Assembly (NCBI RefSeq): GCF_040581485.1
Contig: NC_090130.1
Span: 27,319,418 to 27,383,417, forward strand
DNA length: 64,000 bases
Origin: Linepithema humile
Lineage: Eukaryota; Arthropoda; Insecta; Hymenoptera; Formicidae
Reading direction: 5' to 3'
Part shown: one piece after another, positions 1 through 12,873 of the stretch
How positions within the stretch are numbered: position 1 is the first letter of the stretch
How the letters are laid out: the number at the start of each line of letters is the position of its first letter
Program-made: the position numbers and the translations under genes
Notes under the pieces: model-generated
The model's input: the letters and a program-made list of their open reading frames with translations, nothing else
Database searches by the model: none
Told to the model about the DNA's origin: nothing

Positions 1-110
1 TTGTGAAATACGAAGATGCATCATGGATGATGCAAGTCTAGGATTAGCGAAGAAGATGAAAGCGGGAATAACGTTGACGCATTTATCCCGGGATTTACAG
101 GTGGTCTCAG
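1..110 (+). other. Intron end upstream of the first visible GPCR exon
   Basis: No coding exon is assigned here. In the reading frame of the following exon there is a stop codon at 75-77, so this stretch should be intron. Two possible 3' splice sites end at 100 and 110. The one at 110 is preferred because it gives a phase-0 exon, as at every later junction of this gene. The exons for the N-terminus and TM1 of the receptor must lie left of the window. Confidence 0.45.
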
Positions 111-3100
111 GGACTATTATTCCATCAAGCCATGGTGGACTGCGCGAGGGCCGCTATATTGCTACCCCTGGGATCTAGTATATTGAATTGTCAGCCCGTT
201 AACAAGTGCTCTCTAGTCGAGACTGCCTTTCTGCTACTCGTGACCGTTTCCACCGTAAATATGCTAACGACTGTACTCAACGACAGCCCGGTATTCCCGG
301 AGAGCGACGAGGAGGCAGATCTGACCGCTCCCCTGCTGATGGACTCGCCCCAGGTAAGAATTACAGCCGATTATTGCACCGTGTTAACCATGATTTCTAC
401 TCACAATTACCCCATAATTACCTTTAGATATAATGTAAAGTATAATTTAGAATGTAAGTTTGTATGTGCATAAACTCTCGAGTCTTAACATACAAGTTTC
501 AGCTTACTTATTCAGCTTACTTATCTCTCTGCTCTGAACTCACTTCAAGTTTATTATCGTAACTTCCAAATCTCGGTATTCCACCCTATTAATCCCACGT
601 TTAACATTATGCTATTCTATTATAACTATTTTTGTTATATTCTTTTGTATGTCGCTCTGTATTCGTCTTTATATCGATATTAAATGACAAATCTATACGA
701 TTCAATAAAGACTAATGAAAAATAAATATCACGTTTGATGGTGTTGGCTCAAGTTAAGTCAGACCCGTTTGCTCGTGGCAATTGATCAAAAACACTGACA
801 TATGGACAAACCGTGTGACTTCGGTTAACGCAGACGGCGGTCGTCCATCTCGCATGCAGAACGAGAGATTTCCATCTAACCGCGGCGTTGTGATGGCGAA
901 TTTAGCGGTGACTGATTGCGGTGCAAATCCGTACGCGTCGCGATGCCACTGTGAACGTGTCGAAGCACGCGTGGCCGGAGTGAACCGGATTTTTCCAAGG
1001 GAAATTAATCGTGCTGCCAGAGAGAGATGTTAATGCTAGACTCAGAAATATAAAATTCTTTAAAAAATATTCGCAATATTTCAAAATTATCTTGTCAAGA
1101 CATTTTATATTGAATTAATAAATACTCAAACATTAGGAACAAATATTAAGAAAATTATAAAATTTTAATTTGCAAATGCCGACTACTTGATTTACTATAA
1201 AATTATTAAAATTCATATTTTTTTATATAATTTACTATTCAATCTAAAGCAAATTTCATTTTAAAAAATTGTAATTTAGAACTTTTACTCGCTGAAATAT
1301 TTAATTAAAAATTCAAAAGTCGCGAGAAAAAACGGGTGAAGAAAAATCCGAGGAAAGTCATTTTCAAATTCGTCAGACCATACACTTCTAAATTGCGATG
1401 CAAATCTTACGAGGTATATAATTAGATCCATATTATTAGAGTACTACTCAAGATACTAAATTAGTGTAATTAATTCCCTAACAACTCGATTTCCCTGCGC
1501 GCGTGTACTAACAGTCAGTCCTAAATTAATTTGGGTAACGTGGTAGATAACTTAGATTCCTAATGACACTCGACTTGCTGTTACAGCAACAAAATTCTAA
1601 TGGCATTATTGTATATACATATGAGTTGGCCGAGTTGTTCATTATTGCGTATCTATAGCGAGAAAATAACACATCTGCGGTCTTACAAACGTCAAATTAA
1701 TTTTTTATATTTATGCAACGTTAATAGAATATTAAATACTCTTCGGGGCAATGCATTTGTAACAGTAACGTTTCTGGCAGGACTCGACAGAAACGCCACT
1801 TAAAATAGTATTTTATTGCATTCCTCTTCGAGCGTTGCGGTCGTAGCAGTATCTGATCAAACTTGTGTTCAACAAAGTGAGTTCTATCCTTTGTAATGGC
1901 GGATCAATTACGGATTACATAGACGTGAACAGCACAGATGTGTTGAGCTTCGGAGCTTAAACGAAGACAGTAGGATTACCGTAAATTCGCTAGATTGACT
2001 AATCACAATATCCTAAATAAAATTGTACTTGATTGAACAAATAATTTTTTATGAAATTTTATAGAAATCTACCATGTATATGAATGTTTTCTAAAAATTT
2101 ATGATTATTTGCAATCATTAATGGTTTTCCAATATTATCTACACAATTTTCTCTTGCATTGTACCAAATTTATATTTATCGCAAAAACATTCTATTGCTA
2201 AAAAATGGCTGTATTAAACAATGTAGTGCGTTAAATTTCATTTAAATTTGCAATTTTAAATTCGTTTCTATTTATGGAGCTTGTACAAATTGCCTACGAT
2301 GATTAAGTAATTAGGTTAAAATAACTCGCATCTCGCAATACCGTCGAATATTTACGAAGCGCGAAGGAAAATATTTGCACAGAATTAAGCACTTTCATCA
2401 GACTGTGTAAAACACAGTTTGTTTTGTACTTTAATAAGTAGATATGAGCAATCAGCAAAGATTGAAATTTTATACTCTTATTATACTGAAAAAGAATAAA
2501 AAAACTTTATAGCAATTTGTAAAAAGAATGTTCAAGATAATAATAATCAATATTCGAAAATTATTTCTATTTCTCGAATGAATTCCGTTTATCAAGTTTT
2601 ATGAGAAACTCAGAAATAAAAAAATTTAATGTTATTTGAAAAATCTAGTAAGAAAGAAAAGAATTGCAAATGTAATTCGCGAAAATGTTGCCAGCTTGCG
2701 GAAATTCTGAGTAAATTGCGAAAAAAAACGCATTTACATACCGCAAATGGAAAAATATTTCCGCAACTTTTCTCAAACGACTTTTCGTACTGTTTGCAGT
2801 GTGTGCTCTTTGGCACCTTCATGATCTGGTTCGCCAGCATAACGATAAATCTGGGACCTACGTTTCTCAGTGGAGCTTTAGCAGCAAATACAGAGAGCGG
2901 CCACAATGCACCCAGCTGCCCGTTGGTGCATGGCCCTTTTCGCCACTACATACTCAATGTCCTTTGGATCGTTATCAACATCATTTGCGTGGCACTCACG
3001 CTCTTCCACTTGAGAAAATTGCACAGGGATTTGACAAAAGCTAATGTCGAGGCGGTGAGTGACAATATCGATATATGTCAAACCGCACTATTATAAATAT

Positions 3101-6100
3101 ATTATTATCGACATAAATATATACGAATAACAATGTATAAAGCAACAACAAAAATGAATGGTTCTGAAAAATACTAAAATTTATAAAATATAATGCGTAA
3201 CAAAAATATACCATGAACATAATTTTGAGTAACATTGTTTTTATATTTTTGTGAGAAAATATTTTTCTATTTAAAAATATTTCATAACCATTATTTACAT
3301 TCACATTGTATATCTCGGAACCATTACTTGTCTAATTTAACAAATTTCTCTCATTTTCATATAAATGCTTATTTGCAGGTACGAGTAGCCGGTCTCGTTA
3401 CGACACTCGTTAACGTGACAGGAGGACGTCAGGGTGCAACAAATGCGCTCGCAACCGAAGACAGTACAGTTGACACGAGGAACGGTACGACGCCAAAAGT
3501 AAGAATCTTTATTTAATAAATGAAAAAAAAATTTTACTCTTATTTCGATCGACAGTTTAAACAATAATTTAATATTTCTTTAATTTATCCTTTAAGTATC
3601 ATTAATAATTAATCATCTACATTTTTTGCGTACGTTTGTGATCGTAGAACTTTTTCTTGGATGCGTTCTCGTTTTTACATTCTTGCAAATGCAAACGAAG
3701 CGTATGTGCCAAGCAAAATGAAGATAAAAGGAGGAAGTGTGTGCCAGAGAGCGCGCTTTGAAGATTTAAAATCATACAAAAGCACCTATCGATATTTCAG
3801 AGGACCGGCGCCATCGAGGAGCATCGAAAAATGAGGAATTATCTCAGGAGAATGGAACGCGAGGGCGTACAAAGGGTGAAAATGTTCCTGGTCATAACAA
3901 CGGCGTATGTCATATTCTGGGGACCATTGTTTTTCGTTACTCTGGTGCACCATCCCATCATAGGCAATCCTACTGGCTATGAGGTAATTAGAATAAAGTA
4001 CCACGACTAGATAATGGCAATTTCGTATATGCGTTCGGGCTAATGTTACTCCTGCGAAATTTATTAGACACTATCAATATTTATGTCCCACAAATAACCC
4101 CGCGATCGTTACTTATCTCGTACATAATTCTACATTTACTAAGCACCCACAGTACATCAGTGCGAATATTAATACACATTCTACGAATGTTTCGCGCATG
4201 GTCACGGAGGAAATTGTGCTCCGGTAAAAACAGCATATCGTATTGTTTATTTATCTCGCGAATAAGGTCCCTTATTAATTTCGAAAGATTTGCTGACCAG
4301 GAATAATCGTTGGTCACATCAGGAGTTACGTTTGTACATTTATAAATATAAATAAATGTAAGTGCAAGTGTAAGTGTAAGTGTTATCGATTATAAATGAA
4401 ACCGATTGTCTGGCAATACTGTCTATAAATAAATATCGGTACATAATTTAATTCCTGCTCGTTCTTCTCTCTTAAATTGCAATATTTTAAATACTACAAA
4501 TTGGCACGACTAGTTATTTAAACATACGTGTGAAATGTTACGGAGCATGTCAAACGACTTCAGTTTTGTTTCCGATACCAATACAAAGTGCTGATGGGAA
4601 CAAATGCGAGAAGTTCGCGGGAAAACATGAAAGCAAAACTTATTCGACCGTGCCGATACACAGTCGTTCGTGAATCGCAAGTCGATCGAGCGAATTCGCA
4701 GCTACGAGCAGAGTTCCTTCGAAGAATCTCTCCACGAGAATATAAATTTTCGTAACAAGAAAGTGCGCCGAAAAACTCGGCAAGCAAGTTAAAGGCATCG
4801 CGCAAAGGTTTTGCTGATGCAATATCGCAGCAGATGCACGAAATAGCTGCATTCAATCTCCACGGTGTGCAATAATGCGGTAATTTAACAAAAAATTGCA
4901 ATAAAAAGTGTAATTTAAAAAAAGACAACTCGTATTACGATGCGTTCCACTTGCTCATCGATCTAATTCTCGATAATTTATGATTCATAATTTGCTTAAT
5001 AAAATAATGCAAAAATGAGCTAAAATTTATTTTAAAAACGCTCTGGAAAAGTGTAAACTTTTAATATAAAAATTTTAAACTGTATGGTGATTTCTATCCC
5101 CAATAGTTTCACTTAAATATCTTAAATTCCAATATATATTTTTTCAGAACGTACAAATATAATATTTTGTACTTTTTAAATACGATCCTTGTTTAATTTA
5201 AACAATCAAATTCACATAAAATTAATATTTTTCATCGTTCATATGAAAAGATTTATTTCATATAACCATTATTTTTACAAAAATTAAAATACCCTTTCTA
5301 TGTAATTTCTCTCACGCGATCATTTTTTAACTGTAATATTATATGTATAAATTCGATCCAGCCTACACAAAACTATATTTACAATTTGCATCGTGCATGT
5401 AAATCATGGGATTCTACGGTTTGTTATACCAGATAACCTTGCACATCGCATATGTGCACGCCTTCGTAAACCCGGCTCTGTTCCTCGCTCTGCATCGAGG
5501 GCTACGACAAGGGATGTCGGACGTGTGTTGCGGCTGCTGCGAGAGCATAGCCCGATGGATTCTCGGATCCGCTGCTACCAGCCCGATACAGAGCGTTCAT
5601 CCGCCCCGATACGAACCGCCGATGAATCTCCCTTCGCCACCGGACCCACCCCTGGCGGCGCAGGCCGTACCGGGGTGTAATCTTACCGACGTGGCGCTCC
5701 TGAAACCACCCTTGCCACCGACTGCCAAGCACTTGCTTGTGGTAGGACACCCGTCCGAATAATCGCCGATTTAATCACTTAAAGATTCATCTTTAACAAC
5801 TCAGAGATACTACGTTCTAATCACTTCAAGATTAATCCTTATTACTCGAAGATTATTTTTCTTAATTCTCCTTTTCCAGAATGCTAATTTTTATATAATT
5901 TTTATCATAGAAATATTTTGCTCAAGACTGTGATAAAAATATAATATAATTATTTTATTAGGATGATCCTATCACGGTGCCACCTGATCCTTGGAGTCTG
6001 ACCTCAAGACCGAAGAGCACTTCCAGTCTCTTTGAAGAAGAACTATCCAGGAGACCAAGCCTCTTATTACCACCACCCACGGAATTAAATGATCTCCAAA

Positions 6101-6135
6101 TGAGCCCGACCAGTAGCGACTTGCCCAGCGAATAA
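111..6135 (+). CDS. Orphan class-A (rhodopsin-like) G-protein coupled receptor, 5' partial
   Basis: Six exons, all joined in phase 0: 111-353, 2800-3054, 3379-3498, 3801-3983, 5433-5741 and 5962-6135 (stop TAA), giving 427 visible residues. The hydrophobic segments fit TM2 to TM7. TM2 contains VDCARAAILLPLG. TM3 follows a Cys (NKCSLVETAFLLLVTVSTVN). TM4 is at the start of exon 2, and TM5 is HYILNVLWIVINIICVALTL. TM6 is ITTAYVIFWGPLFFVTLV. TM7 is HIAYVHAFVNPALFLALH, with NPALF in place of NPxxY. The Cys before TM3 and the Cys in the loop before TM5 (APSCPLV) could form the usual disulfide. No DRY triplet follows TM3; the loop is instead acidic (PESDEEAD). A basic third loop precedes TM6, and the C-tail is proline- and serine-rich. 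TM1 and the start codon are missing to the left. The ligand is unknown and I do not recognise a named orthologue. The receptor-family assignment is firm; the exon 1 left boundary and the donor at 5742 are less certain. Confidence 0.8.
4357..4384. repeat. Short tandem repeat, unit about AAGTGT
   Basis: A short run of GTAAGTG/CAAGTG-like units inside the fourth visible intron of the GPCR gene. It is a simple sequence repeat and no function is visible. Confidence 0.6.
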
Positions 6136-9100
6136 ACGAGAGGATCAATTAAAAAAAAAATTAATAGAGAAACGCAAAAAGAATCACGACATTAATCGAT
6201 GACAATGTAAAAATAATCGGGTAAAAAAAATGAGGAGAAAAATGGATTTTTCGAAAAAAAACCCTTCGTACAAAATCCTTTCCTAAAACACTGTATTCCT
6301 ATCAGACGTTTGTCAACGAAGCAAAAATCAAAGGAATTATTTATTATAAATACTATGTCAGCTAACAACATTTTTAATGACAATTAACATTTTATCAGCA
6401 AAAATATCACGACTATTTGCACTTGCGTAATTTGCTCTCAGATCTGTAAAGTTTTACATTCATGCAATTTTTGCACAATAATGTTGGTAAATTCAAGATT
6501 CAATTTAAAATAAATTAAGAATCAATTTCATTGTAACTTCATTTCAATGTGCAGTAAATTTAATCACAAAGATAATGTATCTTGAACTTCCTTAGAAATT
6601 AATTATTAAACAATTGATGTGCGTGATTGCTATACGATATGCACATCTAATAGACTTAAAAATATCGACAGACTGACTTTTTTCAAAACTCATATTTGCG
6701 TCTGAGACAATTCACATAATTGTTACGTCTGAGATTATCAATCGGAATAATTACTAAATATCATTGTTTTTACACCTAAGAAACAGCGTCGTCACATTTT
6801 TGTGCTTTGAACACATGTATAATTTTATTTTTCACAAATTCATGATTTATTTCCGATAATTTTTATCTTAAAAATATTTTGAAATTAAATTATAGAAATC
6901 GAAAATTTATTTTAATTATTTAATCAGCAGTGCAACTTGAATTTTATACTTAAATACTTAATTTAATATTTTAGGACATCTTGTATACATCCACTAAACG
7001 ATGAAAGTATACTTGCTTATAATTATCTTAAAACCCATTATTTTGAAGTATCGTTCAAGGAAAATAAAATTTTAATTTTTTGTAGAAAAAATTATACTGT
7101 ATATTGTGGTAAAATCTACTAACACAGAACAAAAACACGAGGAGAAAAGAAATATAGTCTACCGGGCATCATCTAAATGTATCTGTGATTGCTTATAAAG
7201 CTTATACGTCCTAGTCCTCATCGTGATGTCACTGATAGATCTTATCTTAGAGAAGATATATGCATATTATGTACTCTATGTATATATAGACAGAGCAATA
7301 CGCTATATCTTAGACACATTAGGTAACTGTGTAATTCATGATTTGTTTTGTCAGCTGCACTTTCAGTAAGAACAAAAATAAAAACGAAACGAGTATCTAA
7401 TAAGGCAGAGAAGAACAACGGAAGACTGTAGAAAGTGCAACTAAAAGAAACAGATCTAAATTTCTTCATTAAACCGAGCTATAGATGCACTTACTAAATG
7501 TACATAACGATCGAATGTATAGTCCTGCCACGCTTAAGTTCTTTGTAAAGTGGCACTATCGCGTGAGCTTCATCATTTGGGGACTCAATCTTCTCGAAAC
7601 GAGATATCTTATATATAATGGATTATATATATATTTTCTATGCGAGATTTTAGAGATTGCACCCGTTGCAAGCGCATCAGATACGTCAGCGTTCCGCCGA
7701 TTCAACTGCGCGTTACACCGATGTTTTTATTTTATGCAAATGACAAAAAGTGATTAACGAGACGAGGAAAGCAGACTAACCGGTCATTTAATATGTAAAC
7801 AGAAAATTAGGAATAGTTACGGCCAGTAAATATAGATTTTCCGTATTTCGTTAAAATTTTTTGCTAATGTGCATTTGTTATATTACCGCATATTTTAAAC
7901 TTTTGCTCATCACTTTTCTTTAATGAAAAGAAATCGAGAGCTATATTGGAAATACTTCCCCCAAAATTATGATATTAAATAATCAATATTGACAAATATA
8001 TTTAAAAAATAACAGAATCTGGGCATTAACAAATAAAAAAAATGTGATGAGAAGAATCGTGATTGTTAAGAACAATCAAAGCTCACTTGATCGAATTTGA
8101 AATTAACCAAACTCGATTAAAATTTAAGATTATTTTATCCTGTGCTTATTTCAAACGTATATACGTGATATTTGACACGGATTAAAAGTATAATTTCTAT
8201 TTTGAAAATTATGAAAATAATTAAAAGCAGTAATTCACTAATTTGCAAGAAATTGTAAGAATTATTCATATCATGCTCTGCGTCGTATATTAGCGCATTA
8301 TAATCGTGATAAATTATTCTCTCAACTAATGAACGTATTTCAATCCTAAGACAGATAATCGACGTTTTCCAACATAGTGTGATAACTAAAAAATCCTTAA
8401 CATGTTTATATTATTTATAAGTCTGATTAAAAACAATGTAAACTGAATACTGTAGCTTTTTTCAAAATTATTGAAAAACTATACGTTACTGGCACAATTA
8501 AAATATATTGATTAAAAAACTATATAATATATGATTTTAAACTATGTACTATAAAGTATATTAAAATAATAAAAATTATTTCTTACTGTATAGCGAAAGG
8601 CATATCAATGTAAAGCGTCAAGTGTGAAAACAAGTATGCTATGTAACTTTAAGCGGCAAGTGCTCATGTTTTTTATTAAAATTATGTGAGATTAATATCC
8701 TCATCCCATCTTTCCCTTTTTTCATTCACCGGAAATGTGTTAAAAGCAGTATCCAAAAAATGCTGCTTGGATACAAGTCAATTAATCGTGACACTTTTTC
8801 CTTAGGTACATCACATATAATATAAATGTTTAATGTAAATTAATGTAAAGTACATGTAAGGAAGTGTCCAAACTAGATCGAAATTTTTTATCGTAATTTT
8901 ATAAATGCAACGTCGAGAATGAAAGTGGCCAAAAAAATAAGTTAATGGCAATTGTAAGAAGATATACAGGTGTATAAAAATATTTTAGTATGTGTTTTAT
9001 ATATTGCATAATCTAATTTTACAGAATGTATTACGTAATTTATCTTGCAATTATTATCTGACTTTTAAATGGATTAAATGTAAAATTTTTAATCGTCTAT

Positions 9101-9300
9101 AAGCAATCTGAACTATTGTACATTCTAAGTGTATAGCTCATACTTAATTTAATTCTCACATATAGAATACGTATATTTAAAACTATATGGCAATTTCTCA
9201 AATTTATTTAAGTCAATTTTTGCTTTATTTATTTTAATAAAAAATATCTTGGAATTGCTATTAAGGCCAAAGCACTTCAGCGAATTATTCTAAATAATCT
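6136..9300. other. AT-rich stretch after the GPCR gene; no gene recognised
   Basis: The GPCR 3' UTR must begin here. An AATAAA at 6509-6514 is a reasonable poly(A) signal, though the UTR could be longer. The rest is AT-rich with stops in all frames and only chance open frames of fewer than about 95 codons. I see no conserved coding, RNA gene or inverted repeat of note. Confidence 0.5.
6509..6514 (+). terminator. Candidate poly(A) signal of the GPCR gene
   Basis: AATAAA about 375 bases after the stop codon. It is the first canonical hexamer I noticed downstream, but AATAAA is common in AT-rich DNA. Confidence 0.3.
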
Positions 9301-9302
9301 CA

Positions 9303-9546
9303 TCAGGGGAAAGTATTGTTAAGAACATTTCTAAGTGAACGGTGCCTGAGAAATCGAAACACCGCTACAAATAGACAGAAATGTATGCAAAGCGACACAG
9401 CAAATTACATAATTGTAATTATGTATGCGTGTGTGCGTGTTATGTATATATTTAAATAATGAAAAATAACTGTATTCACCGACTAGGGTATTGCAATTTG
9501 TTCTACCCGCTGCAGATTCCGCCTTAGAGTAAATATATATACACAT
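9303..9546 (-). pseudogene. Copy A of the small four-copy gene family, probably decayed
   Basis: Read on the minus strand, an exon ending at 9480 (splice donor GTGAAT) encodes AESAAGRTNCNTLV, matching the end of exon 1 in copies B and C. After a short intron the acceptor at 9365-9366 opens an exon 9364-9303 reading AVFRFLRHRSLRNVLN and ending in TGA. Intron sequence after the donor (TTATT, TTCATTATTTAAAT, then CACACAC) is also shared with the other copies, so this is a duplicated genomic segment and not a chance exon. The aspartate-rich N-terminal part seen in B and C is missing and the C-terminus is unlike theirs. Product unknown; probably a relic. Confidence 0.4.
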
Positions 9547-9970
9547 AAATAAATATATATGTACATTAACATCACATTGAACATTATTTTCTCAAAATGT
9601 ATATCTTTAGAGTTTTAGTTTTTCTATATTCAAATTCTTATAATTTGTCTTCACAAAATATTTTCTTTTCTGTAAATATTTCTATGTATGTTTACATAAT
9701 TCAATTTCCAAAATTTTGTAATTTTATAATTTAAGAGTAATAAATTGCATATATTACTTAAGTAAAATTTTGAAGTTTTCACTATTAGAATAGAAAAAAA
9801 CTTCACAATTTTTTATTTATTCATAGCAATGTAAATCATAGAAAAAGAATCATAAAGATAATCAATAAAATATAGTTTTTACAAATTACTGACAATGAAA
9901 AGTCAGCTGATGATGTTAGCATTTAATTTAATTACACGCACAAAGTATAATGAATAAATTCACTTACCGA

Positions 9971-10413
9971 TCATTGTACCATAAATAATATGCTCACAGC
10001 TGCACCTATGGAGAAATTAATATGTAATTCAGATATTATGAATTATCAAACATTTCATATGTGTTAGTTAATATGTATTATTTAATTATTTCTATTTTAA
10101 TTAAAACATAATTACGTAAACTATAAATGCAAATTAAAATAATTGCTAGAAGTTGCAGAAATATTCATCAAAATGATTAATGTTTTAATATATATTCAAT
10201 AAATACAAATTGCAACTATATATATATGTGTGTGTGTGTGTATACATATGCATATTATTACAACTGTATACATATTTAAATAATGAAGAATTAATGCTTA
10301 CAAGGTAGGCTATTGCAGTTTACTTCACCCACTGCAGATTCCTCCTCATAAAGCTCAGCATCAACTCCATCGACGAATCGACAAATATCACACTCCATTA
10401 AATGCACTTTCAT
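9971..10413 (-). CDS. Copy B: putative small protein of unknown function (48 codons)
   Basis: Two exons on the minus strand: 10413-10302 (ATG) and 10005-9971 (TGA). They join in phase 1 to give a 48-residue product with core FVDGVDAELYEEESAVGE and tail CAAVSILFMVQ. The core aligns without gaps to copy C (FFDEADAEQ... NTLVSAAISVL). Immediately after the stop codon there is another splice donor (TCG|GTAAGTG) that copy C also has, so an intron in the 3' UTR seems conserved. The region matching copy C's first coding exon (ATGCCA) is here followed at once by TAA, so copy B would have to start at a different ATG. No signal peptide or known domain is visible. It may be a real micro-gene, a transcribed relic or a non-coding transcript. 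Confidence 0.35.
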
Positions 10414-10699
10414 GAGCAAACATAGATATCATTTTCGTATGTTATGGCATCGAAATTTGTAAGACTGGAATTATGTCATAATTTTAACCGGCATCAACAA
10501 TTGAATGATCAATGAAGTGCCGTTAACCACAAACACTCGCAACAAATAATACATTCTGACAATCGCGCACTGTTTTAATTGACACGACAAAAATTCGCAC
10601 TCAAACATTTTTAACACGGATAAAATATATAACAAAATGGTTAACCGCATAGTGTTTACGCTGCTTTTGCGCCAAAATAACTGCGACTGCGTCATCAGC

Positions 10700-11100
10700 G
10701 ATACATCACTAGTCATAAAAGCTCTTCAATTGTCAGAAATGCGGCGCGCGCAGTATCAAAGTTGACTAGGTTAGTCGTTTCATTTGAACTTAGCGCGAAA
10801 CTACTAAGATGTAAATTTTTATAATTAATGTTAAATAAAACATTGTCAATCATCGTAGCTTGTTGAAAAATGTCTAGAAAACGTCTGATTCTTATCATGA
10901 TATTTTCGTGTGTCTATAATATATAATTGATATAAAAAAACACAGTCACATCTCACGTCAAGTTCGCGCGCGATCGTAACCAAATTAAATTGTTTCGGTA
11001 CTGCGAGCGCCGTAACTTCTAGCAACGTCTTTTCTTTGGCGCGTACGGAACAAGCGCAAGTATCGTGCGATTAATCGTGTTTTATTCGTGTCAAAAGTGC
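10700..11100. promoter_or_regulatory. Possible divergent promoter between copies B and C
   Basis: This is the centre of the inverted duplication. It is locally richer in CpG than its surroundings (GCGCGCGATCG near 10966, GAGCGCCG near 11006, TTTGGCGCGTACGG near 11034). B is transcribed leftward and C rightward from here. The position and base composition suggest a shared or paired promoter. No TATA box or initiator was identified with confidence. Confidence 0.3.
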
Positions 11101-11268
11101 GTAATCAATGTATAATAAGTACGAATTTTCGTCGGGAATGCCGATTAAAGTGACGGGTGATTATCAGAATATATTGATTCTCGGGATTATCTGCGATTAA
11201 CGGCGTTTCGTCGATCGTTAGCGATGTATGGATTGAAGCCAATGTGATTCTAATAATTACAAATTTCG

Positions 11269-12065
11269 ATGCCGCAAATGTATGAAAATGACGCCTGTAA
11301 TTGCTTCAGAGAGCATCAAAATATTAATGCACGGTAAGATTTTCAGCTGATACATGTTGAAAATTCAACTTGTCAGAATTAAATCAGATAAAACATTGTT
11401 TTTGTATATGTCCGTAGGTGATCATTTTTGCATGATTGTCAAGATGATCGTTATTTGTTTCGTTGGACAAAAGTGTGGACAGTCCCGAACGAATCACCGA
11501 ATATGTAAGGTAATGATATTCGCGAACGCGTCGCGGAATAAAGTGCTTTTTTTTGCGTTCACGTTTTGTGTATTGTGGTGTGTTTTGTGTATTGTGGTGA
11601 GTGTTTTGTGTATCGTGGTGTGCAAGTTAGCGATATAATCCTCTTTGTAATTTTTGCATTTTTTCAAAAGTAAAGTGCGTAGTTGAGTTAATTAATAAAA
11701 GAGTTCATTTTCGTCTAATAATGTGTGAGTGAGTGTTAGTGTCCAGTATTCGTCATTCTTCGATGAAGCTGATGCGGAGCAGTCTAAGAAGGCATCTACA
11801 GCAGGAAAAGCAAACTACAATACTCTAGTTAGTGAGTAAATTATTTGTTCATTATATAAATGTATATAACAACACACATACGTAATTGATATTTATTAGA
11901 AATTTTAGATTATTCCTGCAACTTATGGCATATAATTATGTTTTAATCAAAATAAAAATAAATACAATAATACGTAATAATCAACATATATAAAATATAT
12001 AATTCATAATAAATAAAATGTATATTAATTTTTCTACAGGTGCAGCTATAAGCGTACTTAGCTAG
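11269..12065 (+). CDS. Copy C: putative 60-residue protein of unknown function
   Basis: Three exons fit in phase: 11269-11333 (MPQMYENDACNCFREHQN...), 11740-11831 (...YSSFFDEADAEQSKKASTAG...) and 12040-12065 (SAAISVLS, stop TAG). Splice sites are CG|GTAAGA, GTTAG|T, GTTA|GTGAGT and CTACAG|GT. An in-frame TAA at 11251 precedes the ATG. As in copy B, a donor (ACCG|GTGAGTG) follows the stop codon. The product would be small, acidic in the middle and weakly hydrophobic at the end, with two cysteines near the start and no obvious signal peptide. I recognise no family. The ungapped agreement with copy B over the second exon, including reading frame and splice phase, is the main support for coding. 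Confidence 0.4.
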
Positions 12066-12873
12066 AGTACAACGACCGGTGAGTGAATTTATTCATTATC
12101 TATGCATAATTAAATGAAATATTGATATCATTAGCTGGTTTTTTATTCACCAATAATTATTAATCACTGCACTTTAACAATCTTATCCTTGTTTAAAATA
12201 AAATAAAAAATACAATTTTTTTCACTAACTTAACAATAAAAAATTCTAAATTTTGTATAAATCATGCAATTTATTATTCTTTTAAATCATAAAATTATAA
12301 AATTTTTTTCAAAATTGTATGTTAAGAAAAATTAATTTAAATTATAAAAAATTGAATTATAGAAATTATAATTCTGAAGATATAAATTTTAAGAAAATAT
12401 ATTTAATAATTTCAATAAACATACATGTTTTTCATTTAATTTTATTAATAAGTATAATCATTGAATGTTTTCCAAAAAAGCATATTGTTAAAGTACAGTT
12501 TCAAACATGCTAAATAATTGGTGTAACGAAAAAAACCAATACATTTTGTGTTAGTGTATGTTATTGAACAGTTTTAACAATTATAAAATTCATAAGCCTT
12601 TGTAAAATTCAAGGGTCTTTTAAGTATAATATGCTTCTCGAAAAAAACTTCTGCACAGTAATTAAAAAGTATTAATTACATACCTTTTTCATTGCAATTC
12701 CGTTTATAATTATTAAAACAATTGAAATTATTGCTCATTTATAATTCATAGTTGCGGTACAAAATACATATTATCTCGCGTTTGCGTTTCATGTACCGCA
12801 GCATGAAAAATTTTAATTTTGACACAAATCCGTGGTTTTTGAAAGTGAAATAAACTTTTTGTTCAGCGATGAA

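Larger units (their letters stand above)
9960..12110. repeat. Diverged inverted duplication carrying copies B and C
   Basis: The minus strand from about 10,700 down to 9,960 aligns with the plus strand from about 11,020 up to 12,110. Shared landmarks in order: TTTGGCGC, TTTTAT(C/T)CGTGT, CGAATTTT(C/T)GTCG, GATT(A/G)TCAGAAT(A/G)TATT, TTACAAATTTCGATGCC, the GA(T/C)GC(T/G)GAG exon, and the GTGCAGCT exon followed by a GT(A/G)AGTGAATTTATTCATTA donor region. Arms differ by many substitutions and by one intron-sized insertion at 11334-11739. The spacer is about 0.3 kb. Confidence 0.75.

Noticed and set aside
10471..10716. 81-codon minus-strand frame upstream of copy B
   Set aside because: The matching region of the inverted copy C is not open in this frame, so it is more likely 5' UTR or promoter.
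11354..11638. 94-codon plus-strand frame inside copy C
   Set aside because: It lies in the intron between the first two copy C exons, is absent from copy B, and ends in TGTGTTTTGTGTATTGTGG repeats that give artificial Cys/Val runs.
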